From JACPLA01 sp035291905 (GTDB lineage Bacteria; Bacteroidota; Ignavibacteria; UBA10030), in assembly GCA_035291905.1 (NCBI GenBank), contig DATDRF010000014.1:1-21416 (forward strand): DNA of 21,416 bases, in the 5' to 3' direction. Of the stretch, positions 14,614 to 21,332 are shown piece after piece. Under the pieces are notes generated by a model, which ran no database searches, was not told the origin of the DNA, and saw only the letters and a list, made by a program, of their open reading frames with translations. The position numbers and the translations under genes are program-made. The stretch's first letter is position 1; each line of letters begins with the position of its first letter.

Positions 14614-15413
14614 TGGCTCATCGGACCGTTAGCGGACTTACCATTTTTCCCGTCAAGTCGTGCTGCGGCGTTGATCTGAAGAAGGCCGTCCTGGATGCAA
14701 AGGGATTCGAATTCGACCGACGTTGGATGATCGCAGACAGCTCCGGGAGATTTTTGACCCAGAGGGAATATCCGCGTCTGTCGCTTATCGGTGTCAAACA
14801 AGGGGCCGATCGTCTGACACTCAACGCCCCGGGGATGAGAACATTGAACATTCCTCTCAGCCTCAAGAACAACCAGCTCATGCCGGTTGTCATCTGGAAC
14901 GATACTGTCGAAGCGATGACCGCGGGGACGGAGAGTGCGGCATGGATAAGTTCGTATCTCGGCATATCAAGCCGGTTTTTCTACATGCCTGACACATCGG
15001 ATCGGCCTGTCAATCCCAAATACGCCTTCAAAAGAGAACAGGTACATTTCGGTGACGCGTTTCCTGTTCTGCTTATTTCTGAAGCATCCCTCGAGGACCT
15101 CAATTCCCGGCTTCAAACTCCGCTCCCGATGAATCGATTCCGGCCGAATATTGTCGTTGCCGGATGCGCGCCGTACGAGGAGGATACCTGGAAGAGGATC
15201 CAAATCGGGTCGACGCACTTTCAAGTCGTGAAGCCTTGCGACCGTTGCGCAATCACCCTCGTGGACCAATCAACGGGAATCAAGGGCCAGGAACCACTGC
15301 GGACGCTTTCGGAATACCGGAACGTGGATGGCAAAGTGCTGTTCGGACAGAACCTCATCCATCACGGCGACGGAGAGGTCAACGTCGGAGATGAGGTGAG
15401 GGTGCTTGTTTAG
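14613..15413 (+). CDS. MOSC-domain protein with MOSC N-terminal barrel (mARC/YcbX-like, without Fe-S domain)
   Basis: 266 aa. The ATG shares one base with the previous TGA. The MOSC_N barrel (about 1-120) starts with the typical LTIFPVKSC and GFEFDRRWMI. The MOSC domain (about 140-266) has NRFRPNIVV and the key segment K207PC209DRC212AITLVDQSTG. By comparison with mitochondrial amidoxime-reducing components, C212 would be the ligand of the molybdenum cofactor. The downstream FGQNL and VNVGDEV are also conserved. E. coli YcbX carries an extra C-terminal 2Fe-2S domain that is absent here, so electrons would come from a separate partner. It probably reduces N-hydroxylated compounds, or handles Moco-bound sulfur; this is inferred from the family. 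Confidence 0.88.
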   Translation: MAHRTVSGLTIFPVKSCCGVDLKKAVLDAKGFEFDRRWMIADSSGRFLTQREYPRLSLIGVKQGADRLTLNAPGMRTLNIPLSLKNNQLMPVVIWNDTVEAMTAGTESAAWISSYLGISSRFFYMPDTSDRPVNPKYAFKREQVHFGDAFPVLLISEASLEDLNSRLQTPLPMNRFRPNIVVAGCAPYEEDTWKRIQIGSTHFQVVKPCDRCAITLVDQSTGIKGQEPLRTLSEYRNVDGKVLFGQNLIHHGDGEVNVGDEVRVLV

Positions 15414-15479
15414 CGAGATCCCGCCTCCGTAAGACTCCCGGAATCTCGCGGAGGTTAGACAAAGCGAGATTCCGGGAAT
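15413..15479. repeat. Palindromic spacer with 14-bp inverted repeat (TCCCGGAATCTCGC)
   Basis: TCCCGGAATCTCGC (15436-15449) and GCGAGATTCCGGGA (15464-15477) pair perfectly around a 14-base loop. A related direct copy, GCGAGATCCCGCC, sits at 15413-15425, and CCTCCG/CGGAGG (15424-15429 and 15449-15454) gives an alternative stem. The MOSC gene ends in the first bases. The element could fold in two competing ways. It may stop transcription before the MBL-fold gene, or be another dispersed intergenic palindrome. Confidence 0.75.
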
Positions 15480-15489
15480 CTAGCCGATC

Positions 15490-16251
15490 ATGCCCAACCG
15501 TATCACTTTCATCAATCATGCTACAGTTCTCATTCAGTTTGGGAAGACGGTGATCCTCACCGATCCCGTCTACTCGTGGTCCGTCTCCTATTTCCTTCCC
15601 CGCCTGAAGAAACCCGGAATTCCGTTCAACAGCTTGCCTTCCGTCGACCTTATCGCAGTATCACACAACCACTATGATCATCTGAACTTTCGCACGTTAC
15701 GGAGGCTTCGTCGGCGGAATCAATGCGCAATTGTCATGGCACAGGGGGACGGGCGTTACGCCCGCCGACTCGGCTTTGACCGCATCCATGAGTTGAAATG
15801 GTGGGAGAATGTGGAATTGAACGGAATAACCATAACCGCCGTACCGGCGGTTCATTTCAGCGGACGAACTCCCTGGAGCAGAAACAGGTCGGCTGCCAGC
15901 GGGTATGTCTTCCAGTCAAACGGGAAGTCGGTCTATTTCGCCGGCGATACGGCCGGGGGAGATTTTCTCGATGAACTCGCGTCTCGTTTCTCGCTGACCG
16001 TCGCCCTCCTCCCCATCGGCGCCTACAAGCCTCATGCTTGGTTCAAAGACATCCATCTGAATCCCCGAACAGCGATCGAGGCATTTCAGCGCTGCGAGGC
16101 ACGATATCTCATGCCGATTCACTGGGGAACTTTCAAGATCAGCGACGAGCCGATGTCCGAGCCGCCGCAGCTGTTGCGGGAAGAAGCACGCAAAGCAGGA
16201 ATTGAAGAGAGGGTGAGGATATTGCAGAATGGAGAATCGTTGGATATTTGA
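15490..16251 (+). CDS. MBL-fold metallo-hydrolase (NAPE-PLD/UlaG-like, COG2220 type)
   Basis: 253 aa. The two-metal site is visible: H59-N-H61-Y-D63-H64 (SHNHYDHL), H122 in PAVHFSGR, D153 in FAGDTAGG and H211 in MPIHWGT. H189 in DIHLNP is a family-typical extra residue. The N-terminus (ITFINHATVLIQFGKTVILTDPV) is characteristic of this branch, which includes UlaG lactonases and NAPE phospholipase D-like enzymes. It lacks a signal peptide, so it is probably cytosolic. The substrate is unknown. It is convergent with the - strand flavoprotein across an unusual AT-rich spacer. Confidence 0.93.
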   Translation: MPNRITFINHATVLIQFGKTVILTDPVYSWSVSYFLPRLKKPGIPFNSLPSVDLIAVSHNHYDHLNFRTLRRLRRRNQCAIVMAQGDGRYARRLGFDRIHELKWWENVELNGITITAVPAVHFSGRTPWSRNRSAASGYVFQSNGKSVYFAGDTAGGDFLDELASRFSLTVALLPIGAYKPHAWFKDIHLNPRTAIEAFQRCEARYLMPIHWGTFKISDEPMSEPPQLLREEARKAGIEERVRILQNGESLDI

Positions 16252-16292
16252 TTTGTTTAATTCATAATTTATTGATTTGGACTTCGCCCGCG

Positions 16293-16308
16293 TCACATTA
16301 TTCGCGCG
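16293..16308 (+). repeat. Left copy of a perfect 16-bp inverted repeat
   Basis: TCACATTATTCGCGCG, found again in reverse complement at 17191-17206. Immediately outside both copies is CGCG (with one extra base on the right side), which lengthens the similarity. It lies 41 bp after the MBL-fold gene's stop. Confidence 0.92.
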
Positions 16309-16475
16309 ACAATGAAGAATTTTTCGATTCCTATTTGTGACAAGTTGCGTACACGCGGTTTTTTGTGCAAATTTCGAAGGCGTAAGTACCGAAAAAGTGT
16401 GACACTCTCTCAGAAGAATCGGAAAGTCCCCGGTTTTTGGCGGCCTTGATTCTGCGTTCACGCTTCCTTAGCTTC

Positions 16476-16499
16476 GTTGAAACCTTAGTTGAAACCTTA
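16476..16499 (+). repeat. Tandem 12-bp direct repeat (two copies)
   Basis: GTTGAAACCTTA occurs twice in a row (16476-16487 and 16488-16499). There are only two copies and no spacers, so this is not a CRISPR array. It probably arose by local duplication. Confidence 0.85.
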
Positions 16500-16672
16500 G
16501 GGGAGAACCTCTTGAAATACCCATCACGTCTTTCCGCGAGTTAGGCCCAGCATCCGGACATCGCCAGAAGAATCGCTACGCCGTAAGAACGTCCTATGGC
16601 ATAGCGCACACAAACTAGAGATTAGACAATCAGAAGAGCTGCAAGAGTACTTAGAAATTCTTGGAGGTCATA

Positions 16673-16975
16673 ATGAGACTTCTAATTCACTTTGTACGAA
16701 ATGCTACCTGCGTCGGATTACTAATTCTGACATCTTGCACTACCAAACCTGATGAACCAGATCCTGTAATCACATTGGATGGCGAGATCTATTACACTAT
16801 GATAGTAGCCGATGGCACATGCTATGTTCCCAATACTGGAATTTCTATTCCACAAGAATTAAGTCAAACCGGAACAAAAGTCAGAATTCAATTCAAAATG
16901 ATGTATCCAATAAACCCAAGTAGCCCCTGTCAAACGACCTGGGCTATTGAACTAATCAGCATAACCAGGTTGTAA
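16673..16975 (+). CDS. Small unrecognised lipoprotein
   Basis: 100 aa. The ATG at 16673 has GGAGGT (16663-16668) at good spacing; an in-frame start at 16661 lies over that site. The N-terminus is a lipoprotein signal: basic start, hydrophobic core and lipobox LTSC22, followed by a charged TTKPDEPDP linker. The remaining roughly 70 residues contain two cysteines (in DGTCYVP and PSSPCQTTW) that could form a disulfide, and they look beta-rich. I do not recognise a family. The coding region is about 40% G+C by direct count and rich in AT-ending codons, unlike the neighbours. It is the only credible gene between the 16-bp inverted repeats, so it may be cargo of a small mobile unit. Confidence 0.7.
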   Translation: MRLLIHFVRNATCVGLLILTSCTTKPDEPDPVITLDGEIYYTMIVADGTCYVPNTGISIPQELSQTGTKVRIQFKMMYPINPSSPCQTTWAIELISITRL

Positions 16976-17082
16976 TCTTGAAGACCTTTGATCTCAAACA
17001 CAACCGATCGATGCCGGCGCTGCGTTGTTGGGCGAGACGTTATACGCCCTAGGCGCCCTGTAAATTAGAAGGAACCAATGAG

Positions 17083-17151
17083 ATGCTGAAGTATCTAGAC
17101 CGTATTCTACAACAGGAGGAGAATCATGAAGCAGAAAAGCAGGCACAATGA
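17083..17151 (+). CDS. Tiny ORF (22 aa), doubtful
   Basis: The ATG is preceded by GAAGGA (17068-17073), 9 bp upstream. The product would be charged and probably helical (starts MLKYLDRILQQEE). It may be a real microprotein, a leader for the overlapping ORF at 17126, or a fragment of a decayed gene. There is no similarity I recognise. Confidence 0.2.
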   Translation: MLKYLDRILQQEENHEAEKQAQ

Positions 17152-17206
17152 CAGACTGTCAGCCCTCAATGTGACTAAATATCACGCCGCCGCGCGAATA
17201 ATGTGA
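17126..17206 (+). CDS. Tiny ORF (26 aa) ending in the right inverted repeat, doubtful
   Basis: The ATG has a strong AGGAGGAG sequence (within 17114-17121) at good spacing, so initiation is plausible. The predicted peptide starts MKQKSRHNDRLSALN and is basic. Its last codons and stop are made by the 16-bp inverted repeat, so the repeat may have cut off a longer gene. It overlaps the 17083 ORF in another frame. No family was recognised. Confidence 0.25.
   Translation: MKQKSRHNDRLSALNVTKYHAAARIM
17191..17206 (-). repeat. Right copy of the 16-bp inverted repeat
   Basis: CGCGCGAATAATGTGA is the exact reverse complement of 16293-16308. A shorter related motif, AATGTGAC, lies inside at 17168-17175, so this end has a subterminal partial repeat. 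It lies 20 bp from the end of the - strand flavoprotein gene. Confidence 0.92.
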
Positions 17207-17226
17207 TCGCGTACATCATTTCTAAC

Positions 17227-18423
17227 TTAACAATACTGCCCCGCCACCCACCCCGACGCCCACGCCCACTGAAAGTTGTAGCCGCCGAGCCATCCCGTTA
17301 CATCAACCACTTCTCCGATAAAATACAAACCGGGCACGCGTTTCGTCTCCATGGTCTTGGATGATAACTCGTCCGTGTTCACTCCCCCCACCGTTACCTC
17401 TGCTTTGCCAAATCCTTCGCTGGCGACGGGTCTAATCCGCCAGTCGGACAATTGTTGAGCGATCTGCTGCAATTCCTTTTTTGTGTACTGATTCATCTTC
17501 TTGTCAAGTCCCATCAGTTTGCACCACGCCTCCGCGAATCTCTTTGGGGACCTCTCCGCCAAAATCTTTTCCGGTGTTAAGGGAGTTGACTGATGCTTGA
17601 GAAGAAACTCGAGAGGAGAATCATCGGGGAAGAGATTTATGGAGATCTCATCGCCTTCTTTCCAGTAGGATGATACCTGGAGGATCGCGGGTCCGCTGAT
17701 CCCTCTATGGGTAAACAGGATACTCTCGCGGAAACTCGCGCCACCGCAGCTCGCAATCGCTTCGAGCGAGACTCCCGAAAGATCCTTGAATGTCTTCAAA
17801 TCGTCCTGATGAAATTTGAGCGGGACGAGCCCGGGACGAAGCGGTGTGACACTCAGACCGAACTGTTGGGCAATCCGATAACCGAAGTTCGTCGCTCCAA
17901 GCTGCGGAATGGAAAGGCCTCCCGTTGCGATCACCAGTGACGAACTGCGCATCTCCCCCTTGTTCGTAGATACCACAAAATCTTCTTTGCGAGAAATTGA
18001 TTTGACTTCGCATTCGCCAGCAATCGAAACACCCGTCTGTGCGCATTCTTTTTCCAACATCTGTATGATCTTTGCCGAGCTGCCGTCACAGAACAGCTGT
18101 CCCAGTTTTTTTTTGTGATATGCGATGCCGTGGCGTTCCACTATGTTGATGAAGTCGCGCGTCGTAAATCGGGCCAGAGCGGATTTGCAGAAGTGGGGGT
18201 TTTCAGAGAGATACTGGGCGGAATCGGCGATCAGATTGGTGAAGTTACATCGTCCCCCGCCGGAGATGCGAATCTTCTCGCCGATGGCCTTGTTTCGCTC
18301 GATCACGAGAACCGAGCGGGATCGTTTCCCCGCTTCGATCGCACACATCAGCCCGGCCGCGCCGGCTCCAAGAACGAGAACATCGACTGACGTTTCAGCC
18401 GTGGGATGCGGGATCGTCTTCAA
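17227..18423 (-). CDS. HI0933/YhiN-family FAD-dependent oxidoreductase
   Basis: 398 aa. The N-terminal Rossmann fold has VLGAGAAGL (17-25) for FAD binding and E42 at the end of the second strand for the ribose. The family hallmark SGGGRCNFTN (54-63) and the C-terminal GLYFIGEVVDVTGWLGGYNFQWAWASG (FAD contact) are both present. The start is a TTG at 18423: the codon just before it is an in-frame stop, and the next in-frame ATG (residue 26) would cut the FAD motif. The TTG overlaps the stop of the upstream Sel1 gene (TTGA), so translation is probably coupled. The family includes BaiN-type enzymes acting on bile-acid-like substrates, but most members are uncharacterised. Confidence 0.94.
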   Translation of the reverse strand: MKTIPHPTAETSVDVLVLGAGAAGLMCAIEAGKRSRSVLVIERNKAIGEKIRISGGGRCNFTNLIADSAQYLSENPHFCKSALARFTTRDFINIVERHGIAYHKKKLGQLFCDGSSAKIIQMLEKECAQTGVSIAGECEVKSISRKEDFVVSTNKGEMRSSSLVIATGGLSIPQLGATNFGYRIAQQFGLSVTPLRPGLVPLKFHQDDLKTFKDLSGVSLEAIASCGGASFRESILFTHRGISGPAILQVSSYWKEGDEISINLFPDDSPLEFLLKHQSTPLTPEKILAERSPKRFAEAWCKLMGLDKKMNQYTKKELQQIAQQLSDWRIRPVASEGFGKAEVTVGGVNTDELSSKTMETKRVPGLYFIGEVVDVTGWLGGYNFQWAWASGWVAGQYC

Positions 18424-19928
18424 TCAGAGATCTCAAACTCTTTACCGGGCGGGCGAATTTCATCATGCATGCGTCTCAATGCGTCGTAGGCGCTTTGGCT
18501 GCCCCGTTGCGCAGCATTTCGGTAGAGACGCGCGGCCTCCCCTTTTTGCTGCCGTACTCCTCTCCCCGTTTCGTAACAAAGTGCCAGGGCAACCTCGGCG
18601 AGGATCGAACCCTCTCCCGCTTCGATTTCCATGAATCGGATGATCGGAGCAAGATCCTCCGAAGGCTCATTGGCAAACATCTTCATCGCCGCCAGGCGGG
18701 TTGCCGCCTCCTGACTTCCCATGGCCGATGCCTTTTGCCACAGCTCGGATGCTTTCGCCCGATCCTGCTTTGTCCATCGGCCCGACTGGTAGCATAGCCC
18801 CATTTCAATCACGGCATCGACGTAGTTCTCGTTTGCAGACATTTGCAGGAGGTTGAAAGCCTGCTCTCCCGAGAGCCTCTGATCGAAACGGGCACCCACG
18901 ATGCCGGCCCACACAAACTGGGCAGCAGGATCGGGAGCCTTTGAGAGTCTTTCAAGATTCTCGGGGTATCCGGGCTCCTGGATCAGGCTCCACAACAACT
19001 CCCTCGCGCGGCCCGATTCGAGTCTCATTCCTCGAACGTAATAAGCGCTGGCACGTATCGCATCCCGCGGCACGCCAATCCCTTTTTCATAGAATCTCCC
19101 CAGGAGCGTCAGGGCCTCTGGACTTCCGGCTTCGGCAGCTCGCTCGATCAATGCCATGGCCGTTGTGTCACGAACGATCACCGGTTCTTTATTCTCAACT
19201 ACCCCCAGTGCTCTTCTCAAGTCGGGGCCCGCTTCACGGGCAAGTTCATTCAAAAGCGTCTGTTCATTTATCTGTGTCGCGGTGTCAAGATCGAAATCGA
19301 GGAATATAGGCTTGTTCTTCGGACCGGAAGCCGGCTGTTTCACTTGTCGGACCGAGTCGACATTTTCGCGGCGATCAAATTCGACAAGAGCCTTCTTTGC
19401 CGGCCCAAATCCCGCCACCGCTGCTTTCTTGATGTAATCCCGGGCTTCCGTCCAGTTCTGGGGCACAACGAGGTTCTCTGTGAGGATAAGTCCGACAACA
19501 AAATGCGCCTCCGGCATATTCTTCTTCCCGGCCTCCTTGAAGTATCCGAATGACTGAAACGGATTCCAGGGCATCCCCCAGCCGTTCATGGCAAAGATTC
19601 CAAGATTGAAGTTGGCAAGATCGAACCCCTGATCGGCAGCTTTCGAGAACCACAACACCGCTTTCACGGTATCGGCCTCGAATCCCTTCCCCTGCAAATA
19701 TCGTATCCCCAATTCATGCTGGGCGGCGGGTTCTCCCGCATTTGCCTTCCGGACAAGGAGGAATCCCTCCCACAGCTGATAATTGAGATCGGACTCCTTG
19801 ATCATTGCCCCCGGGCCCGACGGCTTCTTCTCCAGCGATTTTCGTTGTGACTGAAGCGGAGCGGTCAGAACAACGAAACAGACAGCCAGGCAGACGAGAA
19901 GCAGAATGATTTTCAAGCCATTTTTCAT
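18420..19928 (-). CDS. Exported Sel1-repeat (TPR-like) protein
   Basis: 502 aa. Residues 5-23 are a hydrophobic signal or anchor segment. At least six Sel1-type repeats can be seen, near 68-103, 104-139, 140-175, 269-300, 370-406 and 442-478. They carry patterns such as A..LG..Y..G.G...D...A..W..KAA..G. The middle section (about 180-260) is less regular and charged. Sel1 proteins are scaffolds for protein binding, often at the cell envelope. No catalytic motif was found. It is the first gene of a - strand pair with the flavoprotein, and its ATG faces the divergent esterase gene 49 bp away. No Shine-Dalgarno sequence is visible. Confidence 0.9.
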   Translation of the reverse strand: MKNGLKIILLLVCLAVCFVVLTAPLQSQRKSLEKKPSGPGAMIKESDLNYQLWEGFLLVRKANAGEPAAQHELGIRYLQGKGFEADTVKAVLWFSKAADQGFDLANFNLGIFAMNGWGMPWNPFQSFGYFKEAGKKNMPEAHFVVGLILTENLVVPQNWTEARDYIKKAAVAGFGPAKKALVEFDRRENVDSVRQVKQPASGPKNKPIFLDFDLDTATQINEQTLLNELAREAGPDLRRALGVVENKEPVIVRDTTAMALIERAAEAGSPEALTLLGRFYEKGIGVPRDAIRASAYYVRGMRLESGRARELLWSLIQEPGYPENLERLSKAPDPAAQFVWAGIVGARFDQRLSGEQAFNLLQMSANENYVDAVIEMGLCYQSGRWTKQDRAKASELWQKASAMGSQEAATRLAAMKMFANEPSEDLAPIIRFMEIEAGEGSILAEVALALCYETGRGVRQQKGEAARLYRNAAQRGSQSAYDALRRMHDEIRPPGKEFEISD

Positions 19929-19977
19929 TAATCTGAATATAGGATTTTATTCTTCCAAGAACGACACACTTCAACAG
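19929..19977. promoter_or_regulatory. Short divergent intergenic region
   Basis: These 49 bp separate the - strand Sel1 gene and the + strand esterase and must hold, or overlap with, control sequences for at least one direction. The stretch is AT-rich (TGAATATAGGATTTTATTC). No promoter box pair could be assigned with confidence to either strand. Confidence 0.35.
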
Positions 19978-20739
19978 ATGAGACTTTTCTTTACGCGACA
20001 GGGAGAAGGTATTCCGCTGATCGTTCTCCACGGCCTCTTCGGTTCATCCGACAACTGGCAGACTCTCGGAAAGCGATTTGCACAACATTTCCTCGTCTAC
20101 GCGATCGACCAGCGTAATCATGGCCGCTCACTGCACAGTGACACCCATTCATATGAATCGATGTCGGGAGATCTACTCGAGTTCTTCCGCGATCACAACC
20201 TTGCGGAGGCCTTCATTGTCGGCCATTCGATGGGGGGAAAGACTGCGATGCGGTTCGCCCTCGATCATCCTGCAATGGTCAAGAAACTTGTCGTTGTCGA
20301 TATTGCTCCGAAAGCATATCCATCACAGCATGATTCAATCCTTGAGGCACTGGTGGGCCTGGATCTCACGAAGTATCAATCCCGGAACGAGATAGAACAG
20401 GCACTTGCCCCAAAGATCCCCAGCACCACGACCCGTCAGTTCCTCATGAAAAGCCTGCAGCGAGGTGATCAGGGATTCAGCTGGAGAATCAATCTTGAAT
20501 CAATAAACCGTTCTTACGATGAAATGAACCGGGAAATTTCCGGACTCTCTTTTCCCCGTCCAACCCTTTTCCTGCACAGTCTCTCGTCGGGCTATGTCGC
20601 TCAGGATGACCAGCCTGTCATTCGTTCGCTCTTCCCTGCCGCACGATTCACCGGTATGAACACCGGGCACTGGATTCACGCTGAAGCACCCGACGAGTTT
20701 TTCCGAACCGTGCTGGATTTTCTGACAGGCAATTCTTAA
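19978..20739 (+). CDS. Alpha/beta-hydrolase, YbfF-like esterase
   Basis: 253 aa from the ATG at 19978; the frame continues upstream to an ATG at 19906 inside the divergent gene, but homology starts at MRLFFTRQGEG. Family motifs are HGLFGSSDNW (18-27, oxyanion hole), AIDQRNHGRS (42-51), nucleophile S84 in GHSMGG, D108 in VVDIAP and H231 in NTGHWIHAEAP. The SSGYV segment (S204) lies where E. coli YbfF has an extra conserved Ser. It hydrolyses acyl esters or thioesters in the cytosol; the natural substrate is not known. It is an isolated gene. Confidence 0.93.
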   Translation: MRLFFTRQGEGIPLIVLHGLFGSSDNWQTLGKRFAQHFLVYAIDQRNHGRSLHSDTHSYESMSGDLLEFFRDHNLAEAFIVGHSMGGKTAMRFALDHPAMVKKLVVVDIAPKAYPSQHDSILEALVGLDLTKYQSRNEIEQALAPKIPSTTTRQFLMKSLQRGDQGFSWRINLESINRSYDEMNREISGLSFPRPTLFLHSLSSGYVAQDDQPVIRSLFPAARFTGMNTGHWIHAEAPDEFFRTVLDFLTGNS

Positions 20740-20837
20740 GTTTGACGCATCAGAGTTGAAAAAGTTTGTTGAAATGATGCTCTGACAGCCCTTTTTGGGG
20801 AATATCCTCGCTTTCAAACCCATTCCTTGGGGGGACC

Positions 20838-21332
20838 ATGGGATTCCGACGCTTCTTCCTGGACCTTGCTCTCATTGGTTATGTCGCGGGTTCGGCCTCG
20901 CCGGCCCAGATTGATTCGTTCCCGCATGCTGAGCGCTTTGATTCCGTAGCCACTCCATCGCTTCCGCCGGGATGGAGCACAAGCTCAAACCGGCTTGCCT
21001 CGGGCGATTTTTTCTCGACATCGTCTTCACCTCATTCTTCGCCCAACGCTGCTCAGTCAACCAACTCAACGATTCCTCAGTCAATCACTTCGCCCGCCTT
21101 TGACTTTTCAAACCACTTTCCCGACAGGCTGAAATTCTGGATCGCGCGGTCGGGTACACACACTTCTCCGCTCGTTGTCGAAGCCTCTCTTGACAACGGA
21201 TCAAGCTTCCCGTCCATTTTGGGCGATACACTGCGGAACCCCGGAGTAACGGGATACGTCCAGACAGTTCTCTCCCTGCCTGATTCGTTCTTCAATCAAT
21301 TGGTGAGATTTCGCTGGCGCCTTTTATGGTGA
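20838..21332 (+). CDS. Secreted adhesin-like protein, N-terminal domain (frame broken near the window edge)
   Basis: 164 aa before the TGA at 21330. GGGGGGA lies directly upstream of the ATG. Residues 1-23 look like a signal peptide ending SPAQ. The following beta-rich domain (about 24-160) has HAERFDSVATPSLPPGWSTS, SPAFDFSN, DRLKFWIARSGTHTS and VEASLDNGSSFP. It resembles the jelly-roll ('choice-of-anchor J'-like) domain of large secreted Bacteroidota and Ignavibacteria proteins. In those proteins the motif FRWR is followed by a loop and a '(R)IDDV' strand. Here the frame stops five codons after the start of FRWR. A +1 frame is open from 21322 to the window end and contains GRVDNTA, which fits the missing strand. 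A frameshift (real or a sequence error) is therefore likely, with the gene continuing past the window. Confidence 0.72.
   Translation: MGFRRFFLDLALIGYVAGSASPAQIDSFPHAERFDSVATPSLPPGWSTSSNRLASGDFFSTSSSPHSSPNAAQSTNSTIPQSITSPAFDFSNHFPDRLKFWIARSGTHTSPLVVEASLDNGSSFPSILGDTLRNPGVTGYVQTVLSLPDSFFNQLVRFRWRLLW

Larger units (their letters stand above)
16252..16672. other. Gene-poor, AT-rich spacer after the MBL-fold gene
   Basis: No convincing coding region is visible in these 421 bp on either strand. The stretch contains the left copy of the 16-bp inverted repeat (16293-16308), a tandem 12-bp repeat (16476-16499), a GTTAGGC heptamer (16540-16546), an imperfect hairpin CGCTAcGCC/GGCaTAGCG (16574-16606), and the ribosome-binding site GGAGGT (16663-16668) of the small lipoprotein gene. 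Its composition is visibly poorer in G+C than the flanking genes, at least near its left end. Confidence 0.7.
16976..17226. other. Spacer with tiny ORFs and right end of the inverted-repeat island
   Basis: No gene longer than 30 codons is credible here. The stretch contains GTTGGGC (17027-17033), a GGGCG/CGCCC small inverted repeat around GTTATAC, two overlapping tiny ORFs with ribosome-binding-site-like sequences, a partial repeat AATGTGAC (17168-17175), and the right 16-bp inverted repeat. It ends at the 3' end of the - strand flavoprotein gene. Confidence 0.65.

Noticed and set aside
15916..16461. 181-codon open frame on the - strand
   Set aside because: It lies antisense over the conserved end of the MBL-fold gene, runs into the AT-rich spacer and shows no recognisable domain or ribosome-binding site.
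16476..16499. GTTGAAAC-containing tandem repeat as a CRISPR remnant
   Set aside because: There are two adjacent 12-bp copies without spacers and no cas genes; GTTGAAAC resemblance alone is not enough.
16960..17045. GCATAAC...GTTATAC as a VCR-like attC pair
   Set aside because: The outer heptamers nearly match, but the inner sequences do not pair, so no attC hairpin forms.
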